From Shinella granuli (lineage in GTDB: Bacteria; Pseudomonadota; Alphaproteobacteria; Rhizobiales; Rhizobiaceae): a stretch of 64,000 nucleotides of DNA. Of the stretch, positions 26,223-35,358 are shown piece after piece. A program made the position numbers and the translations under genes. The notes below the pieces were generated by a model. That model saw only the letters and a list, made by a program, of their open reading frames with translations. It had not been told where the DNA came from and did no database searches. Position 1 is the stretch's first letter; each line of letters begins with the position of its first letter. Where the stretch lies: the NCBI RefSeq assembly GCF_004341885.1, contig NZ_SLVX01000001.1:62001-126000 (forward strand), given 5' to 3'.

Positions 26223-27363
26223 CCCGATCGTCGCGTTCTTCCAGCGCATCTTCGCGGCCATCGGCCGGGGCATCGGCCTCGTGATCGCCTGGGTTCTCTG
26301 GCCGTTCCTCACGGTGGCGAACTGGTATCGGGCCCGCGGCTGGATCATCAAGGGGCCGATCGGCATCGGCCTTGTGCTGCTCGTCGGCTTCTATGCCTAT
26401 TTCATCTGGCAAACCCAGATGTGGAGCGGCTTCAGCCCGGATTACGTGAACAGCTACAATCTCGCCCAGCGCAAGCAGGATGCCGGCAGCGCATCGAGCG
26501 GGCAGGCGACCACGCCGGCAGCGGGCGAGGTCGCCGAGCCGGAGCCGAAGACCTGCGTGCGCTCGGCCATCGTCGATGTGACGGCCGATCTCATCGACTA
26601 CAACGTCAACCAGAATGCGTGGATTTCGTCCATGCTGCTCTACAAGCTCGGCCTCTTCGGGCTCGACTGGGACCGCACGCCCTGGTTCGACAACAAGGCC
26701 TCGTTCCAGCGCGGCATCAACCAGGCGGTCCGCCGCACCGCGGTCGAGCTCGTCGATTCGCTCGGCCGCGTGCGCGGCACCTCGGGCATCAATGCCGATC
26801 TCCAGCGGGCCCGCGGCAATATCCAGTTCGATGAGGAGACCTGGTATTTCGGCTCGGATTCGCTTCTGCCGAAGACGCCGACGCCGACCTATTACCGCAC
26901 GGCGATGGCGGATCTGCGCAAGTTCAACGCCGCGCTGGAGGCCTGCGAGGCGATCTTCGACGGCCGTTCGGACAACCTGATCGAATTCCTCGACCGCATC
27001 GCCAACGACATCGGCTCGACCTCCGCCATCATTCGCGAACGGTCGGAGTTCCACAATGGCGGCTGGTTCGACACGCGTGCGGACGACCGCTACTGGTTCG
27101 CCTACGGCCAGCTCTACGGCTATTACGGCATCCTTTCGGCCGCTGGCGCCGATTTCGATGCGGTCATCAAGCTGCGCGGCATCGAGCCGATCTGGACGGA
27201 GAGCATCAAGCAGTTGCGGTCCGCCCTCAACATCCAGCCGGCGATCATCTCCAACGGCCGCGAGGACGGCTGGATCATGCCGACGCATCTTGCCACGATG
27301 GGCTTCTATGTCCTGCGCGTGCGGTCCAATCTCGTCGAGATGCGCGACGTGCTGGCGCGGTAG
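26215..27363 (+). CDS. DUF2333 family inner-membrane protein
   Basis: This 382-residue protein carries a hydrophobic N terminus (IGLVIAWVLWPFLTVANWY, then a second strong segment IGLVLLVGFYAYFIWQTQ near residue 55) and a long periplasm-like domain with NQNAWISSMLLYKLGLFGLDWD and WYFGSDSLLPKTPTPTYYRTA. This matches DUF2333, a family of unknown function found in alpha- and gammaproteobacteria. It is the last gene of the cluster and overlaps its upstream neighbour. A plausible role is membrane anchor or effector of the AAA+ partner, which is inference only. Confidence 0.85.
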   Translation: MLDPIVAFFQRIFAAIGRGIGLVIAWVLWPFLTVANWYRARGWIIKGPIGIGLVLLVGFYAYFIWQTQMWSGFSPDYVNSYNLAQRKQDAGSASSGQATTPAAGEVAEPEPKTCVRSAIVDVTADLIDYNVNQNAWISSMLLYKLGLFGLDWDRTPWFDNKASFQRGINQAVRRTAVELVDSLGRVRGTSGINADLQRARGNIQFDEETWYFGSDSLLPKTPTPTYYRTAMADLRKFNAALEACEAIFDGRSDNLIEFLDRIANDIGSTSAIIRERSEFHNGGWFDTRADDRYWFAYGQLYGYYGILSAAGADFDAVIKLRGIEPIWTESIKQLRSALNIQPAIISNGREDGWIMPTHLATMGFYVLRVRSNLVEMRDVLAR

Positions 27364-27365
27364 TG

Positions 27366-27448
27366 AGCGAATAGGGCGTTGCGAATAGCGAATGGGGGCA
27401 AGATCTCTTTCGCTATTCGCTATTCGCTATTCGCTATTCGCTATTCGC
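27366..27448. repeat. Tandem CGCTATT heptamers with inverted copies upstream
   Basis: Five perfect CGCTATT units run from 27411 to 27445. Two to three copies of the complement (GCGAATA/AGCGAAT) lie at 27366-27393, so transcripts can fold into one long hairpin. It directly follows the DUF2333 stop and may act as a 3' end. No coding potential. The fhs leader that follows to 27614 holds nothing else I recognise. Confidence 0.8.
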
Positions 27449-27614
27449 CGCAAATTTATCTCCCCATGTCGTTTCTGGTCTAGCGGGCGGCAAAACCCGG
27501 TGTGGCATTGCCCCCGGCTTCACGATGAAATGGCGCGGCAAATAAAGAAGGAAGCACCGCCGTCAGGGGAGGAGACCCGGTTGCGGTAGCTGTGCCGAGA
27601 GGGAGCGACACCGC

Positions 27615-29294
27615 ATGGCCGACGTGAAATCCGATATCGAAATTGCCCGCGCCGCGAAGAAGAGGCCGATCCTGGAGATCGGCGAAAAGCTCGGCATTCC
27701 GCCGGAGCACCTGCTGCCCTACGGCCATGACAAGGCGAAGATCAGCGCCGAATTCATCGCCGCGCAGAGGGGCAGGAAGAACGGCAGGCTGATCCTCGTC
27801 ACCGCGATCAATCCGACGCCGGCGGGCGAAGGCAAGACGACGACGACGGTCGGCCTCGGCGACGGCCTCAATCGCATCGGCAAGAAGGCGATCACCTGTA
27901 TCCGCGAGGCCTCGCTCGGCCCCTGCTTCGGCGTGAAGGGCGGGGCGGCCGGCGGCGGCTATGCGCAGGTCGTGCCGATGGAGGACATGAACCTCCATTT
28001 CACCGGCGATTTCCACGCCATCACCTCGGCGCACAACCTGCTTTCCGCCCTTATCGACAACCACATCTACTGGGGCAACGAGCAGAACATCGACATTCGC
28101 CGCATCGCCTGGCGGCGCGTCATGGACATGAACGACCGGGCGCTGCGCCACATCGTCGCCTCGCTCGGCGGCGTCGCCAACGGCTATCCGCGCGAAACGG
28201 GTTTCGACATCACGGTCGCCTCGGAGGTCATGGCGATCCTCTGCCTTGCGACCGACCTGAAGGACCTCGAAAAGCGGCTCGGCAGCATCATCGTCGGCTA
28301 TCGCCGCGACAAGTCGCCGGTCTTTGCCCGCGACATCAAGGCGGACGGCGCGATGACGGTGCTCCTGAAGGACGCCATGCAGCCGAACCTCGTGCAGACG
28401 CTGGAGAACAATCCGGCCTTCGTGCATGGCGGTCCCTTCGCCAACATCGCCCATGGCTGCAACTCGGTCGTCGCCACCACGACGGCGCTGAAGCTTGCGG
28501 ACTATGTGGTGACGGAAGCCGGCTTCGGCGCCGATCTCGGGGCGGAGAAATTCTTCGACATCAAGTGCCGCAAGGCCGGTCTGAAGCCGGATGCGGCGGT
28601 CATCGTCGCCACCGTGCGCGCCATGAAGATGAACGGCGGGGTGAAGAAGGACGATCTCGGCCGGGAGAACATCGACGCGGTGAAGAAGGGCTGCGCGAAT
28701 CTCGGCCGCCATGTGCAGAACGTCAAGAAGTTCGGCGTGCCCGTCGTGGTCGCCATCAACCACTTCATCTCGGATACGGATGCGGAAATCCAGGCGGTGA
28801 AGGACTATGTCGCGACGCTCGGGGCCGAGGCGATCCTCTGCCGGCACTGGGCGCTCGGCTCGGCCGGCATCGAGGACCTGGCGCACAAGGTGGTGGAGCT
28901 TGCCGAATCCGGACTGTCGCAGTTCTCGCCGCTCTATCCGGACGAGATGCCGCTGTTCCAGAAGATCGAGACTATCGCCAAGGACATCTACCACGCCGGC
29001 GAGGTGATCGCCGACAAGTCGGTGCGCGACCAGTTGCGCATCTGGGAGGAGCAGGGCTACGGCAACCTGCCGGTCTGCATGGCCAAGACGCAATATTCCT
29101 TCTCGACCGATCCGAACCTGCGCGGCGCGCCCTCGGGCCACACCGTACCGGTGCGCGAGGTGCGCCTTTCGGCCGGCGCCGGCTTCGTCGTCGTCATCAC
29201 CGGCGAGATCATGACCATGCCGGGCCTGCCGAAGGTGCCGTCGTCGGAGAAGATCTTCCTCAATGAAGAGGGGTATATCGAGGGGTTGTTCTGA
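27615..29294 (+). CDS. fhs: Formate--tetrahydrofolate ligase
   Basis: The enzyme makes 10-formyl-THF from formate, THF and ATP. This 559-residue product has the P-loop [16 protein letters not shown] near residue 73, the [18 protein letters not shown] segment, [37 protein letters not shown] and the C-terminal [16 protein letters not shown], all diagnostic. The length is normal. The ATG at 27615 follows GAGAGGGAGC. It stands alone, 250 bases after DUF2333; I saw no folate, glycine or SAM riboswitch in the spacer. Confidence 0.97.
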   Translation: MADVKSDIEIARAAKKRPILEIGEKLGIPPEHLLPYGHDKAKISAEFIAAQRGRKNGRLILVTAINPTPAGEGKTTTTVGLGDGLNRIGKKAITCIREASLGPCFGVKGGAAGGGYAQVVPMEDMNLHFTGDFHAITSAHNLLSALIDNHIYWGNEQNIDIRRIAWRRVMDMNDRALRHIVASLGGVANGYPRETGFDITVASEVMAILCLATDLKDLEKRLGSIIVGYRRDKSPVFARDIKADGAMTVLLKDAMQPNLVQTLENNPAFVHGGPFANIAHGCNSVVATTTALKLADYVVTEAGFGADLGAEKFFDIKCRKAGLKPDAAVIVATVRAMKMNGGVKKDDLGRENIDAVKKGCANLGRHVQNVKKFGVPVVVAINHFISDTDAEIQAVKDYVATLGAEAILCRHWALGSAGIEDLAHKVVELAESGLSQFSPLYPDEMPLFQKIETIAKDIYHAGEVIADKSVRDQLRIWEEQGYGNLPVCMAKTQYSFSTDPNLRGAPSGHTVPVREVRLSAGAGFVVVITGEIMTMPGLPKVPSSEKIFLNEEGYIEGLF

Positions 29295-29341
29295 GGTGGG
29301 GAGGCGGGCGTGTCGGCGCTCTCGCAAACCTTCCCTCCGTC

Positions 29342-29408
29342 ATGGTCGGGCTTGACCCGACCATCCACGCCACACCCGCCGCATGATCCTCGGGTCAAGC
29401 CCGAGGAT
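29342..29408. repeat. Pair of palindromes with complementary loops
   Basis: ATGGTCGGG-cttga-CCCGACCAT (29342-29364) and ATCCTCGGG-tcaag-CCCGAGGAT (29386-29408) are two nine-base-stem palindromes. The TCGGGCTTGACCCGA core of the first is the reverse complement of the second's core, so they are inverted copies of one unit, and the two loops are complementary. This resembles REP-type intergenic repeats common in rhizobia and brucellae. It lies 48 bases after fhs and could terminate it. Confidence 0.75.
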
Positions 29409-29434
29409 GACGGAGGGGAGGGAGGAGGATGACG

Positions 29435-29461
29435 GAGAGAGAGAGAGAGAGAGAGAGAGAG
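29435..29461. repeat. (GA)13 microsatellite
   Basis: Twenty-seven bases of uninterrupted GA dinucleotide lie 30 bases beyond the stop codon of the DUF1993 gene, which is on the minus strand. It is outside any gene I accept, and no promoter reads across it, so it is more likely neutral than phase-variable. Confidence 0.9.
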
Positions 29462-29490
29462 CCGGATCGTTCAAGACGATCTGGCAGGTC

Positions 29491-29997
29491 TTACGTCCGC
29501 CCGAGATAATCCAGCTTGCCGACGGGAACGCCGTTGTGGCGCAGGATCGCGTAGGCGGTGGTCAGGTGGAAGTAGAAATTCGGCAGGGCGAAGGTGAGGA
29601 GATAGTCCTTGCCGGTATAGCTCGTCTCGCCGCCGCGCGTCTTCAGCACTACGGTGCGTTCCGCCGCGCCCTCGAAGGCGGATTCCGGCACGGTGGCGAG
29701 ATAGGACACCGTGTTCGCGATGCGCACGCGTAGATCGGCCAGCGTGGTTTCGTCATCGGGAAAGCTCGGGGCGTCGGAGCCGGTCAGGCGGGCGGCGGCG
29801 CCCTTGGCCGTGTCGCTCATGCGCTGGATCTGGCCGGCGAGCGAAAGCATGTCCGGCGCAAGGCGGGCGTTGACCAGGACCTCCGGCTTGATCTTCCTTT
29901 CCTCCGCAAAGGCCTCGGCCTTGTCGAGCAGCTTGGTGAGCACGGTAAATCCGCGCTGGAAGGCCGGGATGGCGAGGTCGTAGAGGGGAATAGACAT
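29491..29997 (-). CDS. DUF1993 family protein
   Basis: This 168-residue protein begins SIPLYDLAIPAFQRGFTVLTKLLDKAEAF and contains RLAPDMLSLAGQIQRMSDTAKGAAARLTG and FYFHLTTAYAILRHNGVPVGK near the end, the layout of DUF1993. These proteins are predicted four-helix bundles related to the DinB/YfiT fold. The His in FYFHLTTAY and the absence of the full three-His metal triad leave the activity unknown. There is no signal peptide. It is transcribed toward the GA repeat. Confidence 0.82.
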   Translation of the reverse strand: MSIPLYDLAIPAFQRGFTVLTKLLDKAEAFAEERKIKPEVLVNARLAPDMLSLAGQIQRMSDTAKGAAARLTGSDAPSFPDDETTLADLRVRIANTVSYLATVPESAFEGAAERTVVLKTRGGETSYTGKDYLLTFALPNFYFHLTTAYAILRHNGVPVGKLDYLGRT

Positions 29998-30101
29998 GGA
30001 CGGGAACCTTGTTGGGCGGAAATGTCGGAAGGCCGCGGGGCCATGCCTGACATAGGGGGCTGCCGCCGGTCTTTTCAGGAGCAGGGCGAAATATAATCTG
30101 C

Positions 30102-30863
30102 CTACCAGCAATAGCGGTATCCGCCACGCCGCGCCTTCACGTCGAGATGCAGGTGGTTCTGGTGCGCCGCGTCGCTGCCGGGGTCGAGCACCGTGGTGAA
30201 GTAGAGGCAGGCGGCCTCCGTGATCGCGCGCTGGAACGCGCCGTTGAGGGTCGGTTCCTTGTCGGCTGGGCGGATCGTGACGGTCTTGCCGCTTTTCAGC
30301 GCAAAGCCGGCAATGTCGACGGCATTGCCGAAGGCATGCTCTGAGATCCTGCCTTCCTCGGCGCCGTTGCGGTTGCGGCATATATAGGCCGAGGCCTGGG
30401 AGAGCACCGTGATGGTCTCGCCGGGCATGGCGGCCTCAAGCGAGGGTTTCACCGATCCCTCCATCCAGCGGGCAAGCTGCAGTGCGGTCTCGCAGCGGAT
30501 GGTCGCGGCGGGTTCGACCTTGATGTCGCCCGGCAGGCTGTCGAGCAGGACGGGCCTGTCTATGCCGCAGGCCTTGCCGTCGTTGACGGCGGGCGCCTCT
30601 TCGAAACGGGCGCCGATGGCCTTCAGCGCCGTCCGGCAGGCGGCATCCTGCTTGTCGTCCTCCTGCGGTCGCTCCCTGGCCTTCTCCGCGTCGTCCTTTG
30701 CCTTGCGTTCGGCTTCGGTGGTTTCGGCCGGCGCCTTTCCGGCCTCCCCCTCGGTCTTCCGTTCCGGTCTTGCAACCGGCAGGGGGCCTTCCTTCGGCAG
30801 GTCGGCGGCGCCGGCCAGAACGAGGAGGGCGGCAAGAAGGGCTGGTCGATGGAGCGTGACGAT
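30102..30863 (-). CDS. Extensin-like family secreted protein with an apparent ATC start
   Basis: The C-terminal 150 residues (ETALQLARWMEGSV, AYICRNRN, SEHAFGNAVDIAGF, HQNHLHLDV) are an extensin-like/peptidase M15-type domain of exported alphaproteobacterial proteins. The frame continues upstream without stops into a charged Lys/Glu linker and a hydrophobic HRPALLAALLVLAGAA signal peptide, but no ATG, GTG or TTG precedes that peptide. The only well-spaced initiator is ATC at 30861-30863, eight bases after GGGAG. From there the product is 253 residues. Starting at the internal ATG at 30464 would leave 120 residues without a signal. Read as a real gene with a rare start codon or a damaged ATG. 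Confidence 0.7.
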   Translation of the reverse strand: MVTLHRPALLAALLVLAGAADLPKEGPLPVARPERKTEGEAGKAPAETTEAERKAKDDAEKARERPQEDDKQDAACRTALKAIGARFEEAPAVNDGKACGIDRPVLLDSLPGDIKVEPAATIRCETALQLARWMEGSVKPSLEAAMPGETITVLSQASAYICRNRNGAEEGRISEHAFGNAVDIAGFALKSGKTVTIRPADKEPTLNGAFQRAITEAACLYFTTVLDPGSDAAHQNHLHLDVKARRGGYRYCW

Positions 30864-30933
30864 GGTTTCGTCTCCCGGCTGACACGATCAGCGGGGAAAC
30901 GCCGGAAAACGGATTTGGTTGCCGGTGGTGCGG

Positions 30934-31242
30934 TCAGATGCCCGCGCCGTGGGTGATTTCCATCGCCGGGCGGCACTGGCCGATGAAGTCGTCCACGATC
31001 GCGCGCACGCGCTGGATGAGGTGGACACTGTCGCCACCGTCATTGTCTTCGATGATGTCGAGGAAGAGGCCGATCAGGGTGCGGGCCTCGTCGGCGTCGC
31101 ACGGTTCGTGCCGATAGAGGGTGTCGAAGGCACGGGCGATCCTGCCGTCCAGCTTCTTGAACTCCGGCGTTTCGTAATCTGCGATCGTTTCCGCGAGCAG
31201 GATCTGCATCTTGCGGAACTGTTCCACCATGATGGAGACCAT
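30934..31242 (-). CDS. Small hypothetical protein
   Basis: This 102-residue acidic helical protein includes QILLAETIADYETPEFKKLDGR, RTLIGLFLDIIEDNDGGDSV and IVDDFIGQCRPAMEITHG. There is no signal peptide or motif known to me. AAGG lies 13 bases before the ATG at 31242, and an alternative ATG four codons in is possible. It is divergent from the trp leader and 71 bases downstream of nothing else on its strand. It may be a rhizobial lineage protein. Confidence 0.6.
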   Translation of the reverse strand: MVSIMVEQFRKMQILLAETIADYETPEFKKLDGRIARAFDTLYRHEPCDADEARTLIGLFLDIIEDNDGGDSVHLIQRVRAIVDDFIGQCRPAMEITHGAGI

Positions 31243-31441
31243 GGATTCTTGCCTTGATGTCGATGTTTTGCCGTGCGCAATTAGCATATGCTCACGGAAG
31301 CGGCAAACTTCCGGGCATGGCGAATTTTCGCCATATTGACGGATTGTTTCACGGTTCCGGCTCCGGGCGCAGCAAGTGCAATGGCGGGTGATGCGGGCGC
31401 GCAACATCCCGAAAGCCGTGTTGCGCGGGCTGCAAACGGCC

Positions 31442-31469
31442 TTGCGCGCGCCCGCACTTCACGCTAACA
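31442..31469 (+). promoter_or_regulatory. Candidate trp promoter giving a near-leaderless trpL
   Basis: TTGCGC (31442-31447), a 16-base spacer and CTAACA (31464-31469) place the start of transcription at about the trpL ATG. No Shine-Dalgarno sequence stands before that ATG, as expected for a leaderless message, which is how I recall Sinorhizobium trpL to be. Confidence 0.5.
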
Positions 31470-31477
31470 CTCCGCTC

Positions 31478-31522
31478 ATGGAAAAGATGATCATCATCGC
31501 TGGCTGGTGGTGGGCTCGCTGA
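31478..31522 (+). CDS. trpL: trp operon leader peptide TrpL
   Basis: The 14-residue peptide MEKMIIIAGWWWAR has three consecutive Trp codons just before its end, the hallmark of trp attenuation. Ribosome stalling at the TGG run when charged tRNA-Trp is scarce prevents the terminator at 31558 from forming. In Sinorhizobium the homologous peptide and the released attenuator RNA are also reported to act in trans on other transcripts. Its position is 113 bases before trpE(G). Confidence 0.95.
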   Translation: MEKMIIIAGWWWAR

Positions 31523-31557
31523 GGCGGCCTTGACCAGTCATGCGTGATTGAGACGAC

Positions 31558-31588
31558 AAGCCGCCCGGAACCTTCGAGGCGGCTTTTT
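31558..31588 (+). terminator. trp attenuator terminator
   Basis: AAGCCGCC (31558-31565) pairs with GGCGGCTT (31578-31585), followed by TTTTT. GAGGCGGCC at 31521-31529, overlapping the trpL stop, carries the same GGCGGC as the terminator's 3' arm and can compete for the left arm. Confidence 0.9.
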
Positions 31589-31634
31589 CTTTTGGGCCGT
31601 CGTCACGGGACCGGGCCTGAAACGGAGTTGGGGA

Positions 31635-33824
31635 ATGGCCACGAAAATTCTGGAAGACGGCGCCGAAGCCTACGAGACGAAGGGCGGGGTGACCGTCACG
31701 CGCCGCCGCCGCGCCGCAGATTATGCCCATGCGATTTCCGCCTATGTCGACAAGCTGGACGAACGGCGCGGCGCGGTCTTCTCGTCGAACTACGAATATC
31801 CCGGCCGCTATACCCGCTGGGACACCGCCGTCGTCGATCCGCCGCTCGGCATATCCTCCTTCGGCCGCGCCGTCTGGATCGAGGCCTACAACGGCCGCGG
31901 CGCGGTGCTGCTCTCCCTCATCGCCGACCGTCTGGCGGAGGTGCCGGAACTGGCGCTCGGCGCCCGCACGGAAAGCCGCCTCGATCTCGAGGTGAAGCTT
32001 CCCGATCGGGTCTTCACCGAGGAAGAGCGCTCCAAGATGCCGACGGTCTTCACGGTGCTGCGCGCCGTCACCGACCTCTTCCATTCCGCGGAGGATGCCA
32101 GCCTCGGCCTCTACGGCGCCTTCGGCTACGACCTCGCCTTCCAGTTCGATGCGATCGACCTGAAGCTGAAGCGGCCGGACGACCAGCGCGACATGGTGCT
32201 GTTCCTGCCGGACGAGATCCTTGTCGTGGACCACTACGCCGCCAAGGCCTGGATCGACCGCTACGACTTCGCCAAGGGGGGGCTTTCGACGGAAGGCAAG
32301 GGCGAGGCGATCGCGCCCGAGCCGTTCCAGACCGTCGACGTGATCCCGCCGCATGGCGACCATCGTCCCGGCGAATATGCCGAGCTGGTGGTCAAGGCCA
32401 AGGAGAGTTTTCGCCGCGGCGACCTCTTCGAGGTGGTGCCCGGCCAGAAGTTCTTCGAGCGCTGCGAGAGCAAGCCGTCGGAAATCTCCCACCGCCTCAA
32501 GGCGATCAACCCGTCGCCCTATTCCTTCTTCATCAATCTCGGCAACCAGGAATATCTCGTCGGCGCCTCGCCGGAAATGTTCGTGCGCGTCTCCGGCCGG
32601 CGCATCGAGACCTGCCCGATCTCCGGTACGATCAAGCGCGGCGACGACCCGATCGCCGATTCGGAACAGATCCTGAAGCTGCTCAACTCCAAGAAGGACG
32701 AATCCGAACTCACCATGTGCTCGGATGTCGACCGCAACGACAAGAGCCGCGTCTGCGAGCCGGGGTCGGTCAAGGTCATCGGCCGCCGGCAGATCGAGAT
32801 GTATTCGCGCCTCATCCACACGGTCGACCATATCGAGGGGCGCCTGCGCGACGACATGGACGCCTTCGACGGCTTCCTCTCGCATGCCTGGGCCGTCACC
32901 GTCACCGGCGCGCCGAAACTCTGGGCGATGCGCTTCATCGAGGCGCATGAGAAGAGCCCGCGCGCATGGTATGGTGGGGCGATCGGCATGGTCGGCTTCA
33001 ACGGCGACATGAATACGGGCCTCACGCTGCGCACCATCCGCATCAAGGACGGCATTGCTGAGGTGCGCGCCGGGGCGACGCTGCTCTACGATTCCAACCC
33101 GCAGGAAGAAGAAGCCGAAACCGAACTGAAGGCCTCCGCCATGATCGCAGCCATCCGCGACGCCAAGTCCGGCAATTCCGCCAAGGTCCAGCGCGACGTC
33201 GCCGCCGTGGGCGCCGGGGTGAACATCCTGCTCGTCGACCACGAGGACAGCTTCGTCCACACGCTCGCCAACTACTTCCGCCAGACGGGCGCGACGGTCA
33301 CCACCGTGCGCACGCCGGTTCCCGAAGAGGTGTTCGACCGCATCAAGCCGGATCTCGTCGTGCTCTCGCCCGGCCCGGGCAATCCGAAGGATTTCGACTG
33401 CAAGGCGACGATCAAGAAGGCGCGGGCGCGCAACCTGCCGATCTTCGGCGTCTGCCTCGGCCTGCAGGCGCTCGCCGAGGCCTATGGCGGGGAGCTGCGC
33501 CAGCTCGCCATCCCCATGCACGGCAAGCCCTCGCGCATCCGCGTGCTGGAGCCGGGCATCGTCTTTTCCGGCCTCGGCCGCGAGGTGACGGTCGGCCGCT
33601 ACCATTCGATCTTCGCCGACCCCGCCACGCTGCCGCGCGATTTCATCATCACGGCGGAGAGCGAGGACGGCACGATCATGGGCATCGAGCATGCCAGCGA
33701 GCCGGTCGCGGCCGTGCAGTTCCACCCCGAATCGATCATGACGCTCGGCCAGGATGCCGGCATGCGAATGATCGAGAACGTGGTGGCGCATCTTTCGAAA
33801 AAAGCGAAGGTAAAAGCCGCCTGA
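31635..33824 (+). CDS. trpE(G): Anthranilate synthase, fused TrpE-TrpG
   Basis: This 729-residue fusion carries out the first step of tryptophan synthesis, chorismate plus glutamine to anthranilate. The TrpE part fills about residues 1-520, with the chorismate-site segments PFSGxxKRGDDP-like [32 protein letters not shown], and [22 protein letters not shown] written in pieces here. The glutamine amidotransferase part follows from about residue 530, with the nucleophile Cys in [10 protein letters not shown] near 607 and the His/Glu of QFHPES near 697. The fusion is the rule in rhizobia. It is regulated by the upstream trpL attenuator and is followed by its own terminator at 33869. Confidence 0.97.
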   Translation: MATKILEDGAEAYETKGGVTVTRRRRAADYAHAISAYVDKLDERRGAVFSSNYEYPGRYTRWDTAVVDPPLGISSFGRAVWIEAYNGRGAVLLSLIADRLAEVPELALGARTESRLDLEVKLPDRVFTEEERSKMPTVFTVLRAVTDLFHSAEDASLGLYGAFGYDLAFQFDAIDLKLKRPDDQRDMVLFLPDEILVVDHYAAKAWIDRYDFAKGGLSTEGKGEAIAPEPFQTVDVIPPHGDHRPGEYAELVVKAKESFRRGDLFEVVPGQKFFERCESKPSEISHRLKAINPSPYSFFINLGNQEYLVGASPEMFVRVSGRRIETCPISGTIKRGDDPIADSEQILKLLNSKKDESELTMCSDVDRNDKSRVCEPGSVKVIGRRQIEMYSRLIHTVDHIEGRLRDDMDAFDGFLSHAWAVTVTGAPKLWAMRFIEAHEKSPRAWYGGAIGMVGFNGDMNTGLTLRTIRIKDGIAEVRAGATLLYDSNPQEEEAETELKASAMIAAIRDAKSGNSAKVQRDVAAVGAGVNILLVDHEDSFVHTLANYFRQTGATVTTVRTPVPEEVFDRIKPDLVVLSPGPGNPKDFDCKATIKKARARNLPIFGVCLGLQALAEAYGGELRQLAIPMHGKPSRIRVLEPGIVFSGLGREVTVGRYHSIFADPATLPRDFIITAESEDGTIMGIEHASEPVAAVQFHPESIMTLGQDAGMRMIENVVAHLSKKAKVKAA

Positions 33825-33868
33825 GGCTTTGACAAAACGGCCGAACTGGCCGATATCGACCCCAAGAG

Positions 33869-33902
33869 AAAACCGCGTGCACGTCCCCGTGCGCGCGGTT
33901 TT
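33869..33902 (+). terminator. Terminator of trpE(G)
   Basis: AAAACCGCG and CGCGGTTTT form a nine-base stem around a G/C-rich inner hairpin (GTGCACG..CGTGCGC), ending in TTTT. Confidence 0.85.
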
Positions 33903-33955
33903 GCGTTGATGGGCCAGGCTTTTTGCAACTCGGTTGCATGCGCATGGAGAGTGGC

Positions 33956-34876
33956 ATGGAAAATTCCGACAGGGTCAAGCGGCTGGCGCTCTGGGGCATC
34001 CCGCTGGCGTTTTTCGTGATGGGGCTGAAGCTGGTCGCCTGGTGGGTGACGGGGTCCGTGGCGCTGCTGTCGGACGGGCTGGAATCGAGCGTCAACGTGG
34101 TCGCCGCCATCGTCGCCTTCGCGGCGATCACCTATGCGGCCAAGCCCGCGGACAAGACGCATCCTTTCGGCCACCACAAGGCGGAGTACCTGTCGGCGGT
34201 CCTGGAGGGCGTGCTGATCGTCGTGGCGGCGCTGCTCATCGTCGCCGAGGCGCTGCCGGCGGTGCTGGCGCCCGCGCCCATGGAGGCGCCGGCGCTGGGT
34301 CTTGCCATCAACTTCCTTGCGGGCGTCATCAACGCGGCCTGGGCCTATACGCTTATCCGGGCGGGAAAACGCTATCGTTCGCCGGCGCTTTCGGCGGATG
34401 GGCAGCATATCCTGTCGGACGTCGTGACCTCGGTCGGCGTGCTCGTCGGCCTCGTTCTCGCCATCGCCACCGGTTATGCGGTGCTCGATCCGCTGCTTGC
34501 GGTGCTCGTCGCGCTCAACATCCTTTATCAGGGCTGGAAGGTCATCGCCCATTCGGTCGACGGCCTGATGGACCATGCGGTGGAGCCGGAGGAGGCGGAG
34601 GCCATCCAGGCGGCGATCGCCGCCGGCGGCACGGGCTCCCTCGGCGTGCACGACCTGAAGACGCGCAGGGCAGGGGCCGCGACATTCGTCGACTTCCATC
34701 TCGTCGTGCCGGCGCGGATGCCTGTCGGCGAGGCGCATGACATCTGCGACCGGCTGGAAGATGCCATCCGCTCCGTGCAGCCCGGCGCGCAGATTGCCAT
34801 CCATGTCGAGCCGGAGACGGAAAAGGCCCATGGAATCAGGGTGAAGATCGAAGAGGTTCACAATGAGCAAGACTGA
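33956..34876 (+). CDS. Cation diffusion facilitator family transporter
   Basis: This 306-residue membrane protein has about six transmembrane segments, beginning [21 protein letters not shown]. The CDF metal site is visible as [13 protein letters not shown] near residue 40 and [12 protein letters not shown] near 75. A C-terminal cytoplasmic domain of about 90 residues includes [21 protein letters not shown] and HVEPETEK. The family exports Zn, Co, Fe or Mn against protons. The His-rich HPFGHHK loop leans to zinc or iron without proving it. GGAG lies six bases before the chosen ATG. It overlaps queF by 14 bases, so the two are co-expressed. Confidence 0.88.
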   Translation: MENSDRVKRLALWGIPLAFFVMGLKLVAWWVTGSVALLSDGLESSVNVVAAIVAFAAITYAAKPADKTHPFGHHKAEYLSAVLEGVLIVVAALLIVAEALPAVLAPAPMEAPALGLAINFLAGVINAAWAYTLIRAGKRYRSPALSADGQHILSDVVTSVGVLVGLVLAIATGYAVLDPLLAVLVALNILYQGWKVIAHSVDGLMDHAVEPEEAEAIQAAIAAGGTGSLGVHDLKTRRAGAATFVDFHLVVPARMPVGEAHDICDRLEDAIRSVQPGAQIAIHVEPETEKAHGIRVKIEEVHNEQD

Positions 34877-35327
34877 CGTATCGGGACTATCGCAGCTCGG
34901 CCAGGCGGTCGACCTGCCGGCAGGCCCGGAGACCGCCGTTCTGGAAAAGGTGCCGAGCAATCACGCAGGCACGGATTTCGTCGTGCGTTTCACGGCGCCG
35001 GAATTCACCTCGCTCTGCCCGATGACCGGCCAGCCGGATTTCGCGCATATCGTCATCGACTACATCCCGGACGGCTGGCTGGTCGAATCGAAATCGCTGA
35101 AGCTCTACCTGCATTCCTTCCGCAACCACGGCGCCTTCCACGAGGATTGCACCATCGACATCGCCAAGCGCCTCGTCGGGCTGCTGGAGCCGAAATGGCT
35201 GCGCATCGGCGCCTACTGGTATCCGCGCGGCGGCATTCCGATCGATGTGTTCTGGCAGACAGGCGATGCGCCGAAGGGCGTGTGGATCCCGGACCAGGGC
35301 GTGCAGCCCTATCGCGGACGCGGGTGA
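34863..35327 (+). CDS. queF: NADPH-dependent 7-cyano-7-deazaguanine reductase QueF
   Basis: QueF reduces preQ0 to preQ1 in queuosine tRNA modification. The 154-residue type I protein has the catalytic Cys in [14 protein letters not shown] near residue 57 and the nucleotide-binding [17 protein letters not shown] near 80. The length matches unimodular QueF. It overlaps the cation transporter gene by 14 bases and ends at a hairpin shared with the convergent hupE. A preQ1 riboswitch is not to be expected at such an overlap, and none is seen. Confidence 0.95.
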   Translation: MSKTDVSGLSQLGQAVDLPAGPETAVLEKVPSNHAGTDFVVRFTAPEFTSLCPMTGQPDFAHIVIDYIPDGWLVESKSLKLYLHSFRNHGAFHEDCTIDIAKRLVGLLEPKWLRIGAYWYPRGGIPIDVFWQTGDAPKGVWIPDQGVQPYRGRG

Positions 35328-35328
35328 A

Positions 35329-35350
35329 GGCGGCGGGTTTTCCCGCCGCC
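35329..35350. terminator. Hairpin between queF and hupE ends
   Basis: GGCGGCGGG and CCCGCCGCC form a nine-base stem around TTTT, one base after the queF stop and eight bases before the hupE stop. No T tract follows on either side, so it serves both convergent transcripts at most weakly. Confidence 0.65.
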
Positions 35351-35358
35351 GCAAGGCA

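Noticed and set aside
27411-27448. CRISPR array from tandem repeats
   Set aside because: The heptamers are contiguous with no spacers and no cas genes are nearby. The GA tract at 29435 is likewise a simple repeat.
27449-27614. Riboswitch before formate-THF ligase
   Set aside because: The spacer contains no pattern I recognise as glycine, SAM, folate-type or guanidine riboswitch. Only short stems are present.
31494-33791. 765-codon open frame on the minus strand opposite trpE(G)
   Set aside because: It is a GC-rich shadow frame: Arg/Asp/Gly-rich low-complexity translation, no motif, and it lies exactly over a certain gene. The same holds for 22435-24726 (opposite the ATPase) and 27480-29327 (opposite fhs).
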